NCBI GenBank assembly: GCA_028532985.1
Contig: JANCIK010000006.1
Coordinates: 1,302,001 to 1,366,000 of the forward strand
From: Stropharia rugosoannulata
Lineage: Eukaryota; Basidiomycota; Agaricomycetes; Agaricales; Strophariaceae
DNA length: 64,000 nt
Direction of reading: 5' to 3'
A program made the position numbers and the translations under genes. How positions within the stretch are numbered: the first letter of the stretch is position 1; each line of letters opens with the position of its first letter. The notes below the pieces were generated by a model. The model had not been told where the DNA came from. It saw only the letters and a list, made by a program, of their open reading frames with translations, and did not search any database. Of this stretch, positions 36,657 through 52,155 are shown piece after piece.

Positions 36657-38437
36657 CTAAGATCCTCCGTTCGTGAAGATAATCTCCTGAGCCTTCTTGA
36701 CATGGTCTTCGTCTGTGCTGACACTGTTTCCAAATTCGGTATCATGATGGGCCCACTTGTCGGTGATCTGGTATGGTGCTCGTCAGTCGCAAGCCAAGGT
36801 AGGGAGATCTCGTGAGTGAACTTACGCCGAATGTAGTGAAAAGAGGCTGCACATTGGAGCTATGTATCCCTTTGATAATGTCCCTCGTACTACCGTACTC
36901 GGCAGATTTCAGAGAGAAGGTCTTTAGATCGTATGAGGCGGTTTTCACGCTGGTAAGCGCGGTATGGGTCGTTTCCATCGTCCTGGATAACAGTCAGACA
37001 GGCCAGGATTCAAGGGTGGGTAAATTAACGTACTCCTTAAGACCGTAGCGGTGCTCCCGGAGAGCTTTGTTCTCGTCTTTACGAGAGAACTGGTCTACAC
37101 TATAGATAGCCTTGACCAGCGAAGCAACGCGACCACTGTATGGGCGAGGAATATGGGCACATAGCTTGATGAGTTGTAGCATTGCCTTCGCTGTATCGAC
37201 GGCAATATCTTTCAAATTGAGAAGAAGTTTTTCAACTGTCTCGAAGTCGAATTTGAAGTCTGTGCCAGCAGGCTTGTCTATTTCGGCTTTCACCTTGGTT
37301 AACAGGCTAATAAATAAATAAAGTCAGTCGAGTGTAACAATATCTGAAAAAATGATATTTACTCTTTTATTGATGTCCATACATCCGCCTTTCTTAAAAA
37401 GAGCTTCCAATCATCAGGGGTAGTGGTCGCGGCCCAGACCGCGAAAGGTATGTAGGCCATCATTATCGCCCTGACTGTAATGCCGTATAGTTCCTACAGG
37501 ACTACTGTTAAAATGACAACAATGAAGGAGTATTCCCTGGGTCGCACCTCTGATGGGGGCTTCTGGGAAATAGTAGAAATCATGGAGCTAACTAGACCTT
37601 TGACCTCGGTGACTAGGTTAAGAGAGGGTCTTTTCGCATTCCTACAAGGTGAAGAATAAGTCTCATGGAATTTTCAAGATTTTACGGCGAATATGACCAA
37701 CTTTTCTCGAATTATCTGCGAGTTGCTGAGTTTGCTTTCAGTAATGAAAGCGTTTAAGGACTTCATAAGGGAATTGTCGTCTTTGATACGATGGGCCACA
37801 TAGTCTGCAACAAGTGCACTCGATGCTTCAGTCGAAAGGTTCTAGATCATCATGTCAGAATATCAATGGGATCGAAGAGTTTGAGAAGAATACATACACG
37901 GAGAGATTCTACTTTCAGATCTTCTAACACTTGCTTCAAGTCAGACCTCTCCTTGATCCAGATATGGATATGTGTAATGGCTTCCTGGGTGCTAGTTGCC
38001 GGTGGGAGTTGGGATTTGGTTTTATCGAGAGCACCCGTAGCGTGAGGAAGGTTCAATAGAATCCTAAAGCGCGGGTAGTGCGTTAGAAAGGATAGTGACT
38101 CTGACTATGATTGAAAAAATACGGACTTCTCTAGTATTGGGATAGCTATTGTGTAGCCGTCGAAAAGGTCCCAGAAGTTGTCGGCGAGGTTATCGTCCCC
38201 AGCCTCATCCAGTGTCTTCATAGACTGGACAATCCCATCGAATGCTGTCTTCGACCGGGAAAGGATGGCGGCGTTGGTGTGCACATCGCGCGGAACGGTA
38301 TTGACGTTTAATGCAATCTGCCGCAAAAGTGCTGCTAGCAAATTGACCGCGGGATATTTATCCTCAAAGCTGATGCTGGTGACCTGTTTGAGAGCCGTTA
38401 GGTCGTAAGCAGAAGTGGCAGGATTTTGGGTAGCCAT
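36657..38437 (-). CDS. Unknown helical protein, tandem copy A
   Basis: About eight exons encode roughly 464 residues. Exon 1 (38127..38437) starts MATQNPATSAYDL and includes FEDKYPAVNLLAALLRQIAL. Then come KILLNLPHATGAL..PPATSTQEAITHIHIW, NLSTEASSALVADYVAHRIK, SLNLVTEVKGLVSSMISTI..KPPSE, LYGITVRAIMMAYIPFAVWA, KAEIDKP..FDFETVEKLL..RPYSGRVASLVKAIYSVDQ, METTHTALTSVKTASYD and the terminal ITDKWAHHDTEF..AQEIIFTNGGS. Splice phases are consistent throughout. No domain is recognised. The hydrophobic AIMMAYIPFAVWAA could be a buried helix or a membrane-touching segment. It is a tandem paralogue of the downstream gene 34613..36432, separated by 224 bp on the same strand. Confidence 0.8.
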
Positions 38438-39284
38438 GGTCGCTATTGCTGGTTGAGGTGGACTTTCGAACGGACAAAGTCTTTAAATATTCGCGCCGAC
38501 TGTTAATTATTCCATCTCTAGAATGTCGCAGCATCAGGCAACATGAGGAAGGCTAGGTCGAGCGTCTAAAAGAAGCGCATGCTGACGGGAGAGCGGAACC
38601 TGGAATGTCGGAATTTTCATTGCACTGAATTAATTTTCAACGACAAGAGATACCAATGATCAGTTTAGACTCGGGTCTGCGCAACATGAGAAAAGATAAA
38701 GCTCAAAGGGCGCTTGAAGCTCGGTGGTCAATTGAGCAGGGTCCGAGAACATGAGGATAACAGGAGGCTAGAGCTTCCCATTGATCGTGGCCCGCGGCTG
38801 TAGCAGTGGCGTACCACATTGTAGGTATGCATCCCCAGATATCCCAAAGAGAGAATACGCGCTGCAGGACAGGCCTGAAGGCTAAAGCAATGAACCGAAA
38901 CACAGTACGCAGTCGTGTTTGAATCGTTTTTTGTTATTCAGTGTTGGCAGGCAGCGTGGTCCGTGCTACTTATATGTATCTATCTTTAAACCATTCCACC
39001 TGCGTCGAAAGAGAGAAAGCCAGCAAGTCAAGGTGAACCAAAAGTCATTTTGAGTTGGTCCTGACTCCTGAGTTGGGGTTAGCTTGGAGACAACTGAGCA
39101 GTGAGCCGGTGGTGGTGGTGGTAACTCACAACGTGACGGATTAGCGGAGTTTTATTTCGGTGGCTTTGTCAGGCAGTCCATCATCACTCCTCTCCTTCGA
39201 GCAGCCATCGTCTCCGCGCTTGTCAGCTGCGCAACAGGAATCCATTGCACAGTTTAATTTGCCACGACGCAGGAAGTCAGTAAA
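38438..39284. promoter_or_regulatory. Divergent intergenic region, unknown copy A / SSL2
   Basis: 847 bp between divergent starts. No coding exon is supported (the 66-codon minus-strand frame at 38703..38903 lacks partners). A GGTGGTGGTGGTGG run lies near 39109. Must hold both promoters. Confidence 0.45.
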
Positions 39285-42582
<3,298 letters not shown>

Positions 42583-43201
42583 CGTGGATGTCGGACGCTA
42601 TAGAGCACGCATGATTAGGGAGTGGGAAGATGGTGAACACTATCATATATTGCTGTTATCTAATGTATAATTTCCTGTGGGTTTTGTCACATACCCGAGT
42701 ATGACAGTTCAAACACGCGCAAGTAGTGAGAGTCTTGCTCAGAGAGCTTGTTAGCCCCTGTTGATCACGGAATACTCATGTAATGTAGGACCCCAGTTGA
42801 AAGACAGTAGTTGACCACGCTAATGATACTTTATAAGTCCATATGCCCAACCCTTGATGAATCTATGTAAATCAGACGTAGTGGAGATCATAACCACCAG
42901 ATGATCTACATTTTTTGTTTACTCAACTGCTGACCAAACTAAAGAGACTTTCGGGGTTAATTAGGCGCCCATCATTGTAGTATCAGGTGGTCACCAATTG
43001 ATCGGACATGCACATTATGCGTGTTCTCCCCTGTTCTCCCAAGTATGATGATATGCTAACGTCCTCATTGACATGTGCACAGCATAATGGCGTTCTTCTA
43101 AGTAGCCTGCGCAGATATTGCATCGTGTTAATACTCTCAAAATGTTCAAATGTGTTCAACGTCATTTTACACGCTAAATTCGTGAATAATTCAACTTGTA
43201 A
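42583..43201. other. Intergenic region
   Basis: 619 bp between SSL2 and the second small membrane protein, both plus strand. Holds the SSL2 terminator and the next promoter. No gene seen. Confidence 0.5.
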
Positions 43202-43996
43202 ATGTCACATCCTCCAGAAATCCCGAGTCGGGTTCTCTTGAGCAGTAAGTCCCTGATTATATCTCAAATGAGCTCAAAAACCGATATAATTTGCCAATAG
43301 ATGAACTTCCTCGCACCGTTGGGGCCGTCAAAGATGGATGGCAGCTTACACTCCAAAGCAGTGCGGTTGTGGTGCGTTTGTCTTTAGAAAGCTTGTAGAT
43401 AGTGGCCATGTACTGATGAATATATAATGCTTTTTAGACAGTCCTATTAGCCGGCATCGAGGCACAACTACTTAGTTACATTCGGTCTCCGGAGACATAC
43501 GTCAAGGGAGATAGCTCGCAGACATCGCAAGATGTCCCTCGATTCCTCAACTCAGCTCAATATGCCGTCCTGGTCCTATGCTATTCAGCATTATTTTTGA
43601 GCATAGGGGCGACTATTAGTGCGTTCGTCATGATTGATAAGCTAGGACATATGCAATATATCTCTGCCAAATCGGAAGAGACAACAGTCACAAACGCGCC
43701 TCAATATATTGTCGCTGAGGAAGTGAACATCCTCAAGTTCTACGGCGTTGGCAAAAGCTGGGAAAAGCTGGTGTGGCACTGTGAGTTACCTCCACATTGT
43801 CTCTCAAAACCTGTCAGAGTACTAATCAAACCTAGGGTTCTTCTGCTTCTATGGAGGTATTTTATGTATCGTCGCACAACTGTTGACCTTCATCGCTCTA
43901 CAAGAACCGATATCAGTCAAGATTATTGTAACGCTAATTGGTGCACTTTCCATCCTTCCTCCCACTATTTGTCTCTTTTGTTCTCTGCTAAAGTGA
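43202..43996 (+). CDS. Small four-helix membrane protein, copy 2
   Basis: Four exons (43202..43244, 43301..43371, 43438..43780, 43836..43996) give 205 residues. It parallels the gene at 9496..10436: both have an exon 1 of about 40 bp ending in phase 1, an exon 2 of exactly 71 bp, an exon 3 ending inside a Trp codon after LVWH (copy 1: VVFH), and helices at corresponding places (YAVLVLCYSALFLSIGATISAF, FFCFYGGILCIVAQLLTFIAL, VTLIGALSILPPTICLFC). It ends right after the fourth helix and lacks the Ser-rich tail of copy 1. Sequence identity is low, so the duplication is old. Function unknown. Confidence 0.8.
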
Positions 43997-44819
43997 CCAT
44001 CTTTTTGATTTGTGATGTATACCATAGGAACTCCTTACCAATTTACGACATCTGTCTGAGTGGAGTACGAATGTAAGTAGCGATGGATCGTGAATGTGCC
44101 AGCCTTGTCGAGGGTGTCCGAGTAATTTCATGAGGCGGCGCCAGCGGATCAACTCGAGGTATCTCTAATCTTGACATTAACTATTGCATTTCCCGCCTCT
44201 TCTGTGGGAGAGCAACGCTGAGGTAGCCTGATCTATGGAAACGCTCGAGTTATTATTGAACAGCCCGAGGTTGATGAGAACAGAGTTTTGACAGAGTCTT
44301 TGAGCAGTTCTTACACCTTTTGATACTATAAGCTTACAAGTAAAGCTTGAAGCACTCAATACCATCAAAATTACGGAATGCGTATCCGAAGATACCTTAG
44401 GAAAATAGCCACCCACCTTGGTGTCGAAATATCGCTGTCGTTGCAAGAAAAGAGCCAAAATCCGCAAGGATGTTCCTCATAAGAGCTTCAATCGTTCCAT
44501 GTTATCCAAGATAGCAGATAGGATATAAGAGACGCTGTGATGATTAATTAAACAAACTCAGAAAGTGTTTCATGAGATTCGCGAAGCTGCGAAAACTGCA
44601 ACATGCGGTGAACAAACTGGCCCTGTTGTAAAAATTCGCCAGTATACGACAGGGAATGCTAACTCGGCGCCAACGGAGTAAGGAAATCAGCGTATATGGA
44701 CATAGGAGCACTGCCTGGCGTGGTCCAAATGGATCCGTTGCTGGTGCTACTTAAAAGCTACCCTCCGTTAATGACAACAGGTAGAATTACCCCATCGCTG
44801 CAAAGACACCCATTATAAA
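43997..44819. other. Intergenic region
   Basis: 823 bp. Contains no supported exon. The promoter of the following monooxygenase must be here. A TTATAAAA motif directly abuts its ATG, too close to be an ordinary TATA box. Confidence 0.45.
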
Positions 44820-46715
44820 ATGGACGTTCGAGCCCAACCATTTCCTGCTCAAACTATCCACGCTTCTCTGGGACTTACCAAGCCCATTCACGAGGAGAGA
44901 CATATCAAAGTCATCTGTATCGGGGCAGGGGCGTCCGGTCTCTTGATTGCCTACAAGCTCCAGCGTAGTTTTACGAACTTCGACTTGGTCTGCTACGAGA
45001 AAAATCCCGAGCTTGGAGGTACCTGGTACGAGAACCGATACCCAGGGTGAGATAACCTTCTCTATGATCGCCCATCCAAACACTAATCAACGTTCATCAT
45101 AGATGTGCTTGCGATGTACCTGCGCACACGTACACCTGGAGCTTCGAGCCCAATCCAAGCTGGTCCTCAGTATATGCCGGCTCTGCTGAGATATACGATT
45201 ATTTCAAAAGCTTCTCTGAGAAGTACGACCTTGCCAAGTATTGCAAATTCAAGCATGAAGTTTCGGGTGCAAAATGGAACACGGCAACGTCGAAATGGGA
45301 AGTCGAAGTGAAGAGTGGCCAGGAGACTATAAACGACACATGCGATATCCTCATAAATGCGGGTGGCCTTCTCAACAACTGGAAGTGGCCTGACATCCAA
45401 GGTCTGAACGACTATAAGGGCAAGCTTGTCCACACTGCACGATGGGATCAAAGTTTGGACGTCACAGGAAAGCATGTCGGATTGATTGGAAACGGGTGAG
45501 CGGCGAGCGCGCTTTCACTTTACATGAATGATTCTTGAGCATATCCTAGCTCCTCAGCCATTCAAGTTCTCCCAGCAATTATTTCGAAGGTCAGCAAAGT
45601 CACCACGTTCATTCGCCATCCCACATGGGTTTCACCGATTCAAGCCCAAGAGCAACACATATATGACAAAGAAGAACGGCGCTTGTACGAATCCAACCCT
45701 GAAGCATTGCTCAAGTACCGCAAAGCTTTAGAAACGGGATTCAGCGGCCTATGGCCTGTCTACATCGCCGACTCCGAGGAACAAAAATCCACAGCTGCTG
45801 GCATGACAATGATGATGAAGGACAAGCTTCAAGACAGCAGGCTGGAAGACCTCGTGATCCCAGATTGGGGCGTAGGTTGCAAACGTATCACTCCCGGAGT
45901 AGGATATCTCGAGGCGCTATCGTCAGAGAAGGTAGAAGTCGCATGGGGATCTATTGAAAAAATCACCGAGCGAGGTGTTATTGGAGAAGACGGCAAGGAA
46001 CACGCAGTCGATGTCTTGATATGCGCTACTGGCTTCGACGTAACATATCGTCCTCGTTTCCCCATTATCGGCTCCTCAGGTCAAAATATTTCCGACGTCT
46101 GGGCTGAGATACCTGAAGGATATCTCGGTATTGCTGCTCATGGCTTCCCGAACTACTTCATGATTGGTGGTCCCAATACACCAGTAGCCAATGGACCAGT
46201 ATTGGTCGCTCTAGGCATGTCTCTGTATTTCTTTTCCTTGTGTGACAATGTCTAACAGAGAGACATTTGCAGAGGCCCAAGCCGATTACGCTCTGAAAAT
46301 GATGGACCGCTTGCAGACTGAGAATATCCTCAGCGTCGAGCCCAAGCTTGAGGCCGTGCAAGACTTTGCAGAGCACCGCGACAAGTTCATGCAGGGAACA
46401 GTTTGGGCCACGGAATGCAGTACTTGGTACAGGAGAAACGGCAAGGTTGTTGCACCGTGGACAGGAAGCGCACTGCATTATTTGGAGGCCATTTCCCAAC
46501 CGCGCTTCGAGGACTGGAACTTCAAATACGACGGCAATCGGTTCGCGTACTTTGGAAACGGGTTTTCTCAAACCGAGATGGACCCAGCCTCCGACTGGGC
46601 TTATTACATTCGTAACAGCGATAACAGTCCACATCTGAGCAGGAGCAAACGACGTATCACAATGACACATACCGACAGTGATAAGGTAACGCAAACGACA
46701 GTCAAGTTCCTATGA
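44820..46715 (+). CDS. Baeyer-Villiger-type flavin monooxygenase 1
   Basis: Four exons (44820..45046, 45103..45495, 45550..46214, 46273..46715) give 575 residues. Motifs: FAD-binding CIGAGASG, GGTWYENRYPG, the Baeyer-Villiger fingerprint YKGKLVHTARWD, the NADPH-binding GLIGNGSSAIQ and ICATGFD. Such enzymes insert oxygen next to a ketone carbonyl or oxygenate heteroatoms, using FAD, NADPH and O2. Soluble, with no signal peptide. Intron positions (after YPG, in GNG|SS, before EAQ) match those of the two other copies in this window. Intron 3 begins with GC instead of GT. The native substrate cannot be read from the sequence. Confidence 0.93.
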
Positions 46716-46924
46716 AGGAATCATTTGTCGAGTATTTAGGTTTTATGTACGCGAGACACTTATTTATAAGAGAGCTTCAGTTATAAATTCAAAAGCGATT
46801 AGGTTTAACCAACCTCACATTTTATACACTTCATGTTATTGAGTCGAATAAGCATGTAAAATGCCTGCCTACCACATCACCGTCAACCAGAGTTTAATTA
46901 GACAAGATAGGAAGACTAACATGG

Positions 46925-48481
46925 TCAACCCCATCGTGCGTCCAGCTGCCCCAGACTCTCTCCCAAGCACCATCGCACCCCGTCTGACCCCGTTTGACGT
47001 TCAAAGATAGCACACCATGTGTCCTCTCCGTCAGCACGAGGTACCTTCGCAGGTACCTTCTTAGGCACCTCCAAAGCTGCGGCCACATTTTTCGTTGATG
47101 AGATAAGGGTGTAGGGCATATATGAAACCGGGGACTGGGAAAGTGCATGCGCAGTTACGCTCACGAAAGAAGGCGAATTTGGGTCGCCTAAACAATTTCT
47201 GCATCACACATGAGCCAATGAGAATATTACTAGAGAAATATGTAACTTACTGCACAACATCAAGGACTTCGTTCACAAAGCTTGGTGGAAGAAGCCCGCG
47301 CCAGGACAGATGTGTTATATTCTGTATTTGACTGGGCAACGGTGGTTCATATAACGCAACGTATGGGTCAACGCGATCGTTCGCGTTAAGTCTAGTGTAT
47401 GCGCTTGAATTAGTGCTTCTCGTCGAATAAATGGGAACTGCGTACCGTTGAGCACCGAGACACGCCATCCCAACCCATTCAAAAAGGTTCTCTATACGTC
47501 GGTCCCAATCATCCGCTGCCTCCGCGAGGGCGTCCTGGTCCACATTCGGTTTGTTTTGTGATTGGCCCTTCAATGGGCGCGAAGGACGATCGCATAGATC
47601 GGGACATGGCACAAAAACATCCCGCAGTTCGCGCTTTACCGGAGACACAGAATGCGTTTTCGTTGAGCGAAACGGGTTTGCACTTGTCTGACCGCGGTCT
47701 GCAAGTTCACGAACCGTTCAGCTTTCTCCATCCAGACGGCGCTGAGAAAAAAGGTACAGACCTCTGGTGCAGAACACCACGTCCCACGTCCCCTCCTGCC
47801 CTAGCCCCGCTAGAGTACGTCGCTGATCCCAACCTTCCAAACACGACTTCACGCGCACTTGCATAGAAGGCGAGAGGCCATTTCTGCGCAGCGGAATGTC
47901 GATAACTAACGCAAGAACGAGTTGGCGGGTAAACGATTGAGGAGATAGGCTACTACGCACTGTGTCGCCCTTCGTGGCCCTTAAAAGGCGCTTTCTGGCC
48001 CACAAGCCCCAGCCGCTCATACGTCTCCTTCACTACTGACAGTGTCAAATGTCCCCTGGGGTCGATACACCACGCGTCTTCGCCGTGCGTGTTCACGCCG
48101 ACAGCCAAGATCGAACTGCGCAAGGAGTTGGTAAATCATATGCCAAACGATCGAAAAACGATGGTAAAAGCATACCTCTCCTCCACGACACTATTCACGA
48201 ACCCGGTCGCAGAGGCCAGAAGCTCCGCTAGACCTGCTCTGCCTGTGCTGTAGCTCGAATTTATCTCTTCGAGACGGGAGAGGAGGTCCACATTTGATGG
48301 AAATACAACGTCGAGCTGTGCATGTATGCGTACTGGTTGAGGTGATTTTCGGTTGGACCCGTTAATATAGTCAAATCGAACGCACCTGCTTAGAAAAAGG
48401 ATGGCACGCCGCAAGCGACGCGATTTTAGGAGAAGGGAAGGTTCCTGCGCTCACTTTGAGTCGCCTTCTTTCTCCAGTCAT
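46925..48481 (-). CDS. RPP40: Ribonuclease P/MRP subunit Rpp40
   Basis: Assembled from several minus-strand exons starting at the ATG at 48481 (MTGERRRLKVSAGTFPSP) and ending at 46925. The family match rests on LDVVFPSNVDLL near the N-terminus, then RIENLFEWVGMACLGAQ, DPYVALYEPPLPSQI, THLSWRGLLPPSFVNEVL and, after a spliced junction, FVSVTAHALSQSPVSYM and a final GEDTWCAIFERQ. These follow the order and spacing of human RPP40 (WLGA, TY.CPEPS, GFILPEKI, VSVQGFADSPVSW, Y.FVIF). Rpp40 is a protein subunit of nuclear RNase P, which trims tRNA 5' leaders, and of RNase MRP. Exon borders between 47650 and 48130 are not resolved. Confidence 0.8.
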
Positions 48482-48864
48482 GATTGCAAAAGGAAGAGTG
48501 TGCATCACAAAAATGATCGCACTGAGCTCCCGTAACACATTAGACATACTTAAAACGAATCACGCGTATGAAGACTACAAGTAGCCGTGTATTGTTTTAT
48601 TAACCTCCGTAGAGTGGGTACAATTACAAGTAAGTTGGAGGGGAAATAGAGCCGTAATTCTACTGAAATCTACAGAAAACGACAAACTGACATGGACGCG
48701 AAATGCCGCGTGTGTATGCGCATACATTTGTAGGAATTAACATTAGAATGATTGACCGCAGCCCCACGAGTTTATACCAGATGTGTAAAGTGAATATTAA
48801 AAATGCAAGAGGGAGAAGAGATAGCAAAGCAGTGTGATGACAACAAGGGACCATACGCAGAGGC
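48482..48864. other. Intergenic, ERG13 3' end to RPP40 start
   Basis: 383 bp between two minus-strand genes. Contains the ERG13 3' UTR and the RPP40 promoter. The open frame running into it belongs to unspliced ERG13 reading and is not a separate gene. Confidence 0.5.
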
Positions 48865-50518
48865 TTATGCAAGTGGTGCGCGGAGGTATTTGCGACGGAA
48901 CTTCTTGTCAACACTATCAAGGTAGTAGGCGCCTGGCCAGATGTTTTCAACGGAACCCTCAGGAGTGTAATCTGAGGCATTGTGGTTCTTTTCCCGAAGC
49001 TACAAAACAATGAGAAAACTGAGAAGAGATGGCAATGACAAAAACTTACAGCGAGGGCATCCACGAATTCCTGGCAAGGAACAACCTTCATTTGCGCAAG
49101 GCGGTCAATCAGATCCATCTTTGTCTTGATTTCAGAGGTATCGCCCTTGACACGGAGCGTCCAGAAGCTAGAGGCGCAGCCGCTTCCGAATGAGAACAAG
49201 CTGACACGCTTGTCCTTGAGGGTAGCGGGCTCAACCGTCGCCAACAGAGAGGCGAGGCATCCATATAGGGAAGCAGTGTACATGTTGCCCAGGCGGCGTG
49301 AGCATGCCATACCGGGATCTGATTTCTGAGAAAAGGATGCTTTGGAGGCGGCGACAAACACTTTCTCGACATTTTTGTCAGTAAGCGAGGCAGCGTGCGA
49401 CATAGCAAGGAGTGCCTCGGGATCGGGGATGTTGGCGAAACGGGGAGCTTTGGGATTGGAGACGAAATCGCTGAATAGGAGGCGTGCGTGGCCCTTAACA
49501 GCTTGTTTGCCATATGGGCTGTGGAAGATGGCATAGTCGACGTCCTCTAGAGAGAAGAGGCTATCGGCGGTCTTCTCGACGGCGTGGCCGTTTCGCTGCG
49601 CGAGTTTCGCAGATCTTGCAACCTTTTCACGGAAAGCAGCGTATGCAGCATCAAGAGCAGCAACGTATGTCACCACAGACACCGGTCCGTCAACCTCTGG
49701 GTATTCTGACGAGAGATTGGGTTTGTAGAAGTCGTACGTGTTGGCCATGTAATTTCCATGAATAGCTACAAAGAAATATAATTAGAACGTACTCCAATAG
49801 AACGCGACCTCATGCTTACGTTCAAAGACGACAGGGGCATTTGGACCGATCAGCATAGCACAAGCACCTGCACCGCCAGCAGGGCGAGCAGCACCTTCTG
49901 CGTACACGGCGATATCGCCTGAGACGACAATGGCATTACGTCCGTCCCATGAGCTGGATTCGATCCAGTTGATGGCGTTGAAGAGCGCTGCAGTTCCACC
50001 ATAGCACGCGTTCTTCGAGTCGATACCCTCAATATCGAAGTTGCCCGACTCGGCAAAGAGGTCCATGAGGGTAGTCTTCACGGATTTCGACTTGTCGATA
50101 ATGGTCTCAGTGCCGACGTCAATGCGTCCAATGGACTTGGGGTCAATGTTGAACTTTTCGAGCAGTCCAGACACAGCTGAGCGCGTATTCTGTCATCAAC
50201 ATCGAGTTCCAACAAGAGAAGGGTCAAACGCACCATTGAGCGCGAAAGAATTGATGTCTTCACGGTCGTCAGGCCATGCCATGTACTCCTGACCGAGACC
50301 TATGGTGTATTTTCCCTTCGAGACACCATCGAAAACCTCGAGATCACTCTCGGAAATGCACTGCACAGGATGAAGCTATGTCAGAGATGTTGTCTACGTG
50401 TGGTCCTAAGTACCAAACATACCCGACGGGGGAAGTAGACATCCATAGCGAGGACACCGATGTCCTTGGGGCGGGAAGCCTCAACATCGACGGCAGGGGC
50501 GTTCAATGGAATGGTCAT
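48865..50518 (-). CDS. ERG13: Hydroxymethylglutaryl-CoA synthase
   Basis: Condenses acetyl-CoA with acetoacetyl-CoA to HMG-CoA, the second step of the mevalonate pathway to ergosterol and other isoprenoids, in the cytosol. About 470 residues in several exons from the ATG at 50518 ([17 protein letters not shown]) to the TAA at 48865..48867. The catalytic Cys is in [15 protein letters not shown]. Other family signatures are [51 protein letters not shown] and [13 protein letters not shown]. The last exon, after a 48-bp intron, reads [15 protein letters not shown] to YLRAPLA. Reading through that intron gives a false longer tail. A TATATAA lies 65 bp upstream of the ATG. Confidence 0.97.
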
Positions 50519-50582
50519 TTTTGTATGAGGGTAGGACAGTGGGCGTAAGGAATGGAGAGCAGAGAAAAGAGATCACAACAAG

Positions 50583-50589
50583 TTATATA
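50583..50589 (-). promoter_or_regulatory. TATA box candidate for ERG13
   Basis: TATATAA on the minus strand, 65 bp upstream of the ERG13 start codon, a normal spacing for a fungal TATA box with a short 5' UTR. Confidence 0.5.
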
Positions 50590-51293
50590 GAAAATGGTAT
50601 GAGCTGAGGAAAATAAAGAGATACCGGCCTAAAATAAATATGGTACGATTCGGCTCAACATGTGCGATCAAAACTTGAACCAAACTGCTTCCTCCACCCC
50701 GCCACGACATAGCCCCACACTTTTCTTTCCTCCGTCTGCCCTTCTGTCACCGACGTCAGTCCCTGCCTACCTGTCATTTTTCCTGTGTTGCCATACTTTA
50801 CGCCGGCAATGCATGCAGAATAGCCGTTGTATGTGCAATTTTCAGTACAAAGATCTATGCAGAAGAGCTTCGATGGGCCCCTTGACCAATGGAGCGGGGT
50901 ACCCCCTGGTACCCCTCTTAATCTTTTGAACAGGAGGCACTTTAGTTCATTAGAAGCCGTGAACAAATAAGAATCAATCTTATTGTCAGTATGTTAACAC
51001 CTGATCGAGCAACTGATGGTCTGGACTCTAGATGGAACGGTCCTTGCGTATATGTCTTTTCAGTTCAACACCGCTACAATCGTTCAAGCTATATAAATCT
51101 CATCGATAGGTTGTCTAAACACCTCTACGCGATTATGTATCCGCAAGACGATTCTTGCGACAGTGGATCTTGCCAATCGCCTGCCAATTCCTTTTAGGGG
51201 ACGCAATACGACTGTATGCCACCTTCTCTATACAACGCACTCGTCTTTTTAGATAACATGTAGAAGATCGTAATACGGACAACTATGCTGTAA

Positions 51294-51812
51294 TTAGACT
51301 CTTTTAGAATCAAACCGACTCGTCCTCCGATGCCTTGCGGACGGTGGACTTGAACTGCCTTGATCCTGGCTTGTCGCTGGTGGCGTTTTCCTTTGTTCTC
51401 CACGTTGTCCTCTGATAAAAATACGAGTAAAACAATCCTATAGCACAGCCGAGTCAACGAAAATTAGCTTCGCTTTGCGGTGTGCAAAGAACTAACGGCT
51501 TGACTAGAAGCACTTCGCCTAAAAATATGATAAAACATCAGTGCATATTTACCTCAACAAACCTCATGTACGTGCTTCATAAACGACATTAATTACTTAT
51601 GTCTATTTATACTATCAACTAGTCTTGCGAATATTTCGAGAACAGTCAGCTGTGCATTCGCTTCTTATCTTTTGGATTTCATTCTCACTTCTACTTACCT
51701 GCCAAATTTTGGGATCGTGAACCCTTACGAGCTTCAACTTGCTTCGGGCTTTGAACGAACCTTTGGTATCAGTAAAACCTATAACTTCCTTCTGTTCAAC
51801 ACGCCCTGCCAA
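51294..51812 (-). CDS. Doubtful hypothetical protein
   Basis: A first frame from the ATG at 51812 (MAGRVEQKEVIGFTDTKGSF, then KARSKLKLVRVHDPKIWQ) ends at a good GTAAGT donor. A possible second exon after a CTATAG acceptor reads DCFTRIFIRGQRGEQRK.. and ends RHRRTSRFDSKRV at 51294..51296. The intron would be about 255 bp, long for this genome, and no family is recognised. It may be a small real gene, a relic, or chance. Confidence 0.22.
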
Positions 51813-52155
51813 TCCAATGCCAATCCATTATAATCTTATTCTGCCCTGCAAATAGCAAGTGAATGCCAATGTCAAACAATGGGGCAGCTAGAAACTGTTT
51901 CAGGGACATGAAGTGACGGAGATCCTATTATGCTACTTTTAACTTGTATCTTTTCTCAAAACAAACTAATCACATTAGCTCTTAATTCTTTCCAGTATCT
52001 CGTGTTGCTTGCAGCACTATGTAAAATTATACAAATTAAAGGTCCATACCAAGATGGAAGACGAATGATGACTATGGCCGGCGTCGGCCCCCAAGTAAAA
52101 TAGAATCTATGCCCACTATCATGATCCGTAAATAAAGTATACCATTTTCGTTGTC

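Larger units (their letters stand above)
50519..52155. other. Sparse intergenic stretch
   Basis: 1.6 kb between ERG13 and the DUF3455 gene. The right half contains the doubtful two-exon frame listed at 51294..51812. The rest shows only short frames, an AT-rich composition and no repeats that I can see. Confidence 0.45.

Noticed and set aside
36657..38437. Reading the unknown pair as STAND/NLR N-terminal or HeLo domains
   Set aside because: No NACHT/NB-ARC motif or repeat region follows and the conserved islands do not match motifs I know, so I left it unnamed.
48660..49748. Long C-terminal tail on HMG-CoA synthase
   Set aside because: Arises by reading through the last 48-bp intron. The spliced exon gives the family ending YLRAPLA.
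48865..50518. HMG-CoA synthase as part of a terpene cluster with the monooxygenases
   Set aside because: No terpene synthase, prenyltransferase or P450 is nearby. It looks like the single housekeeping ERG13.
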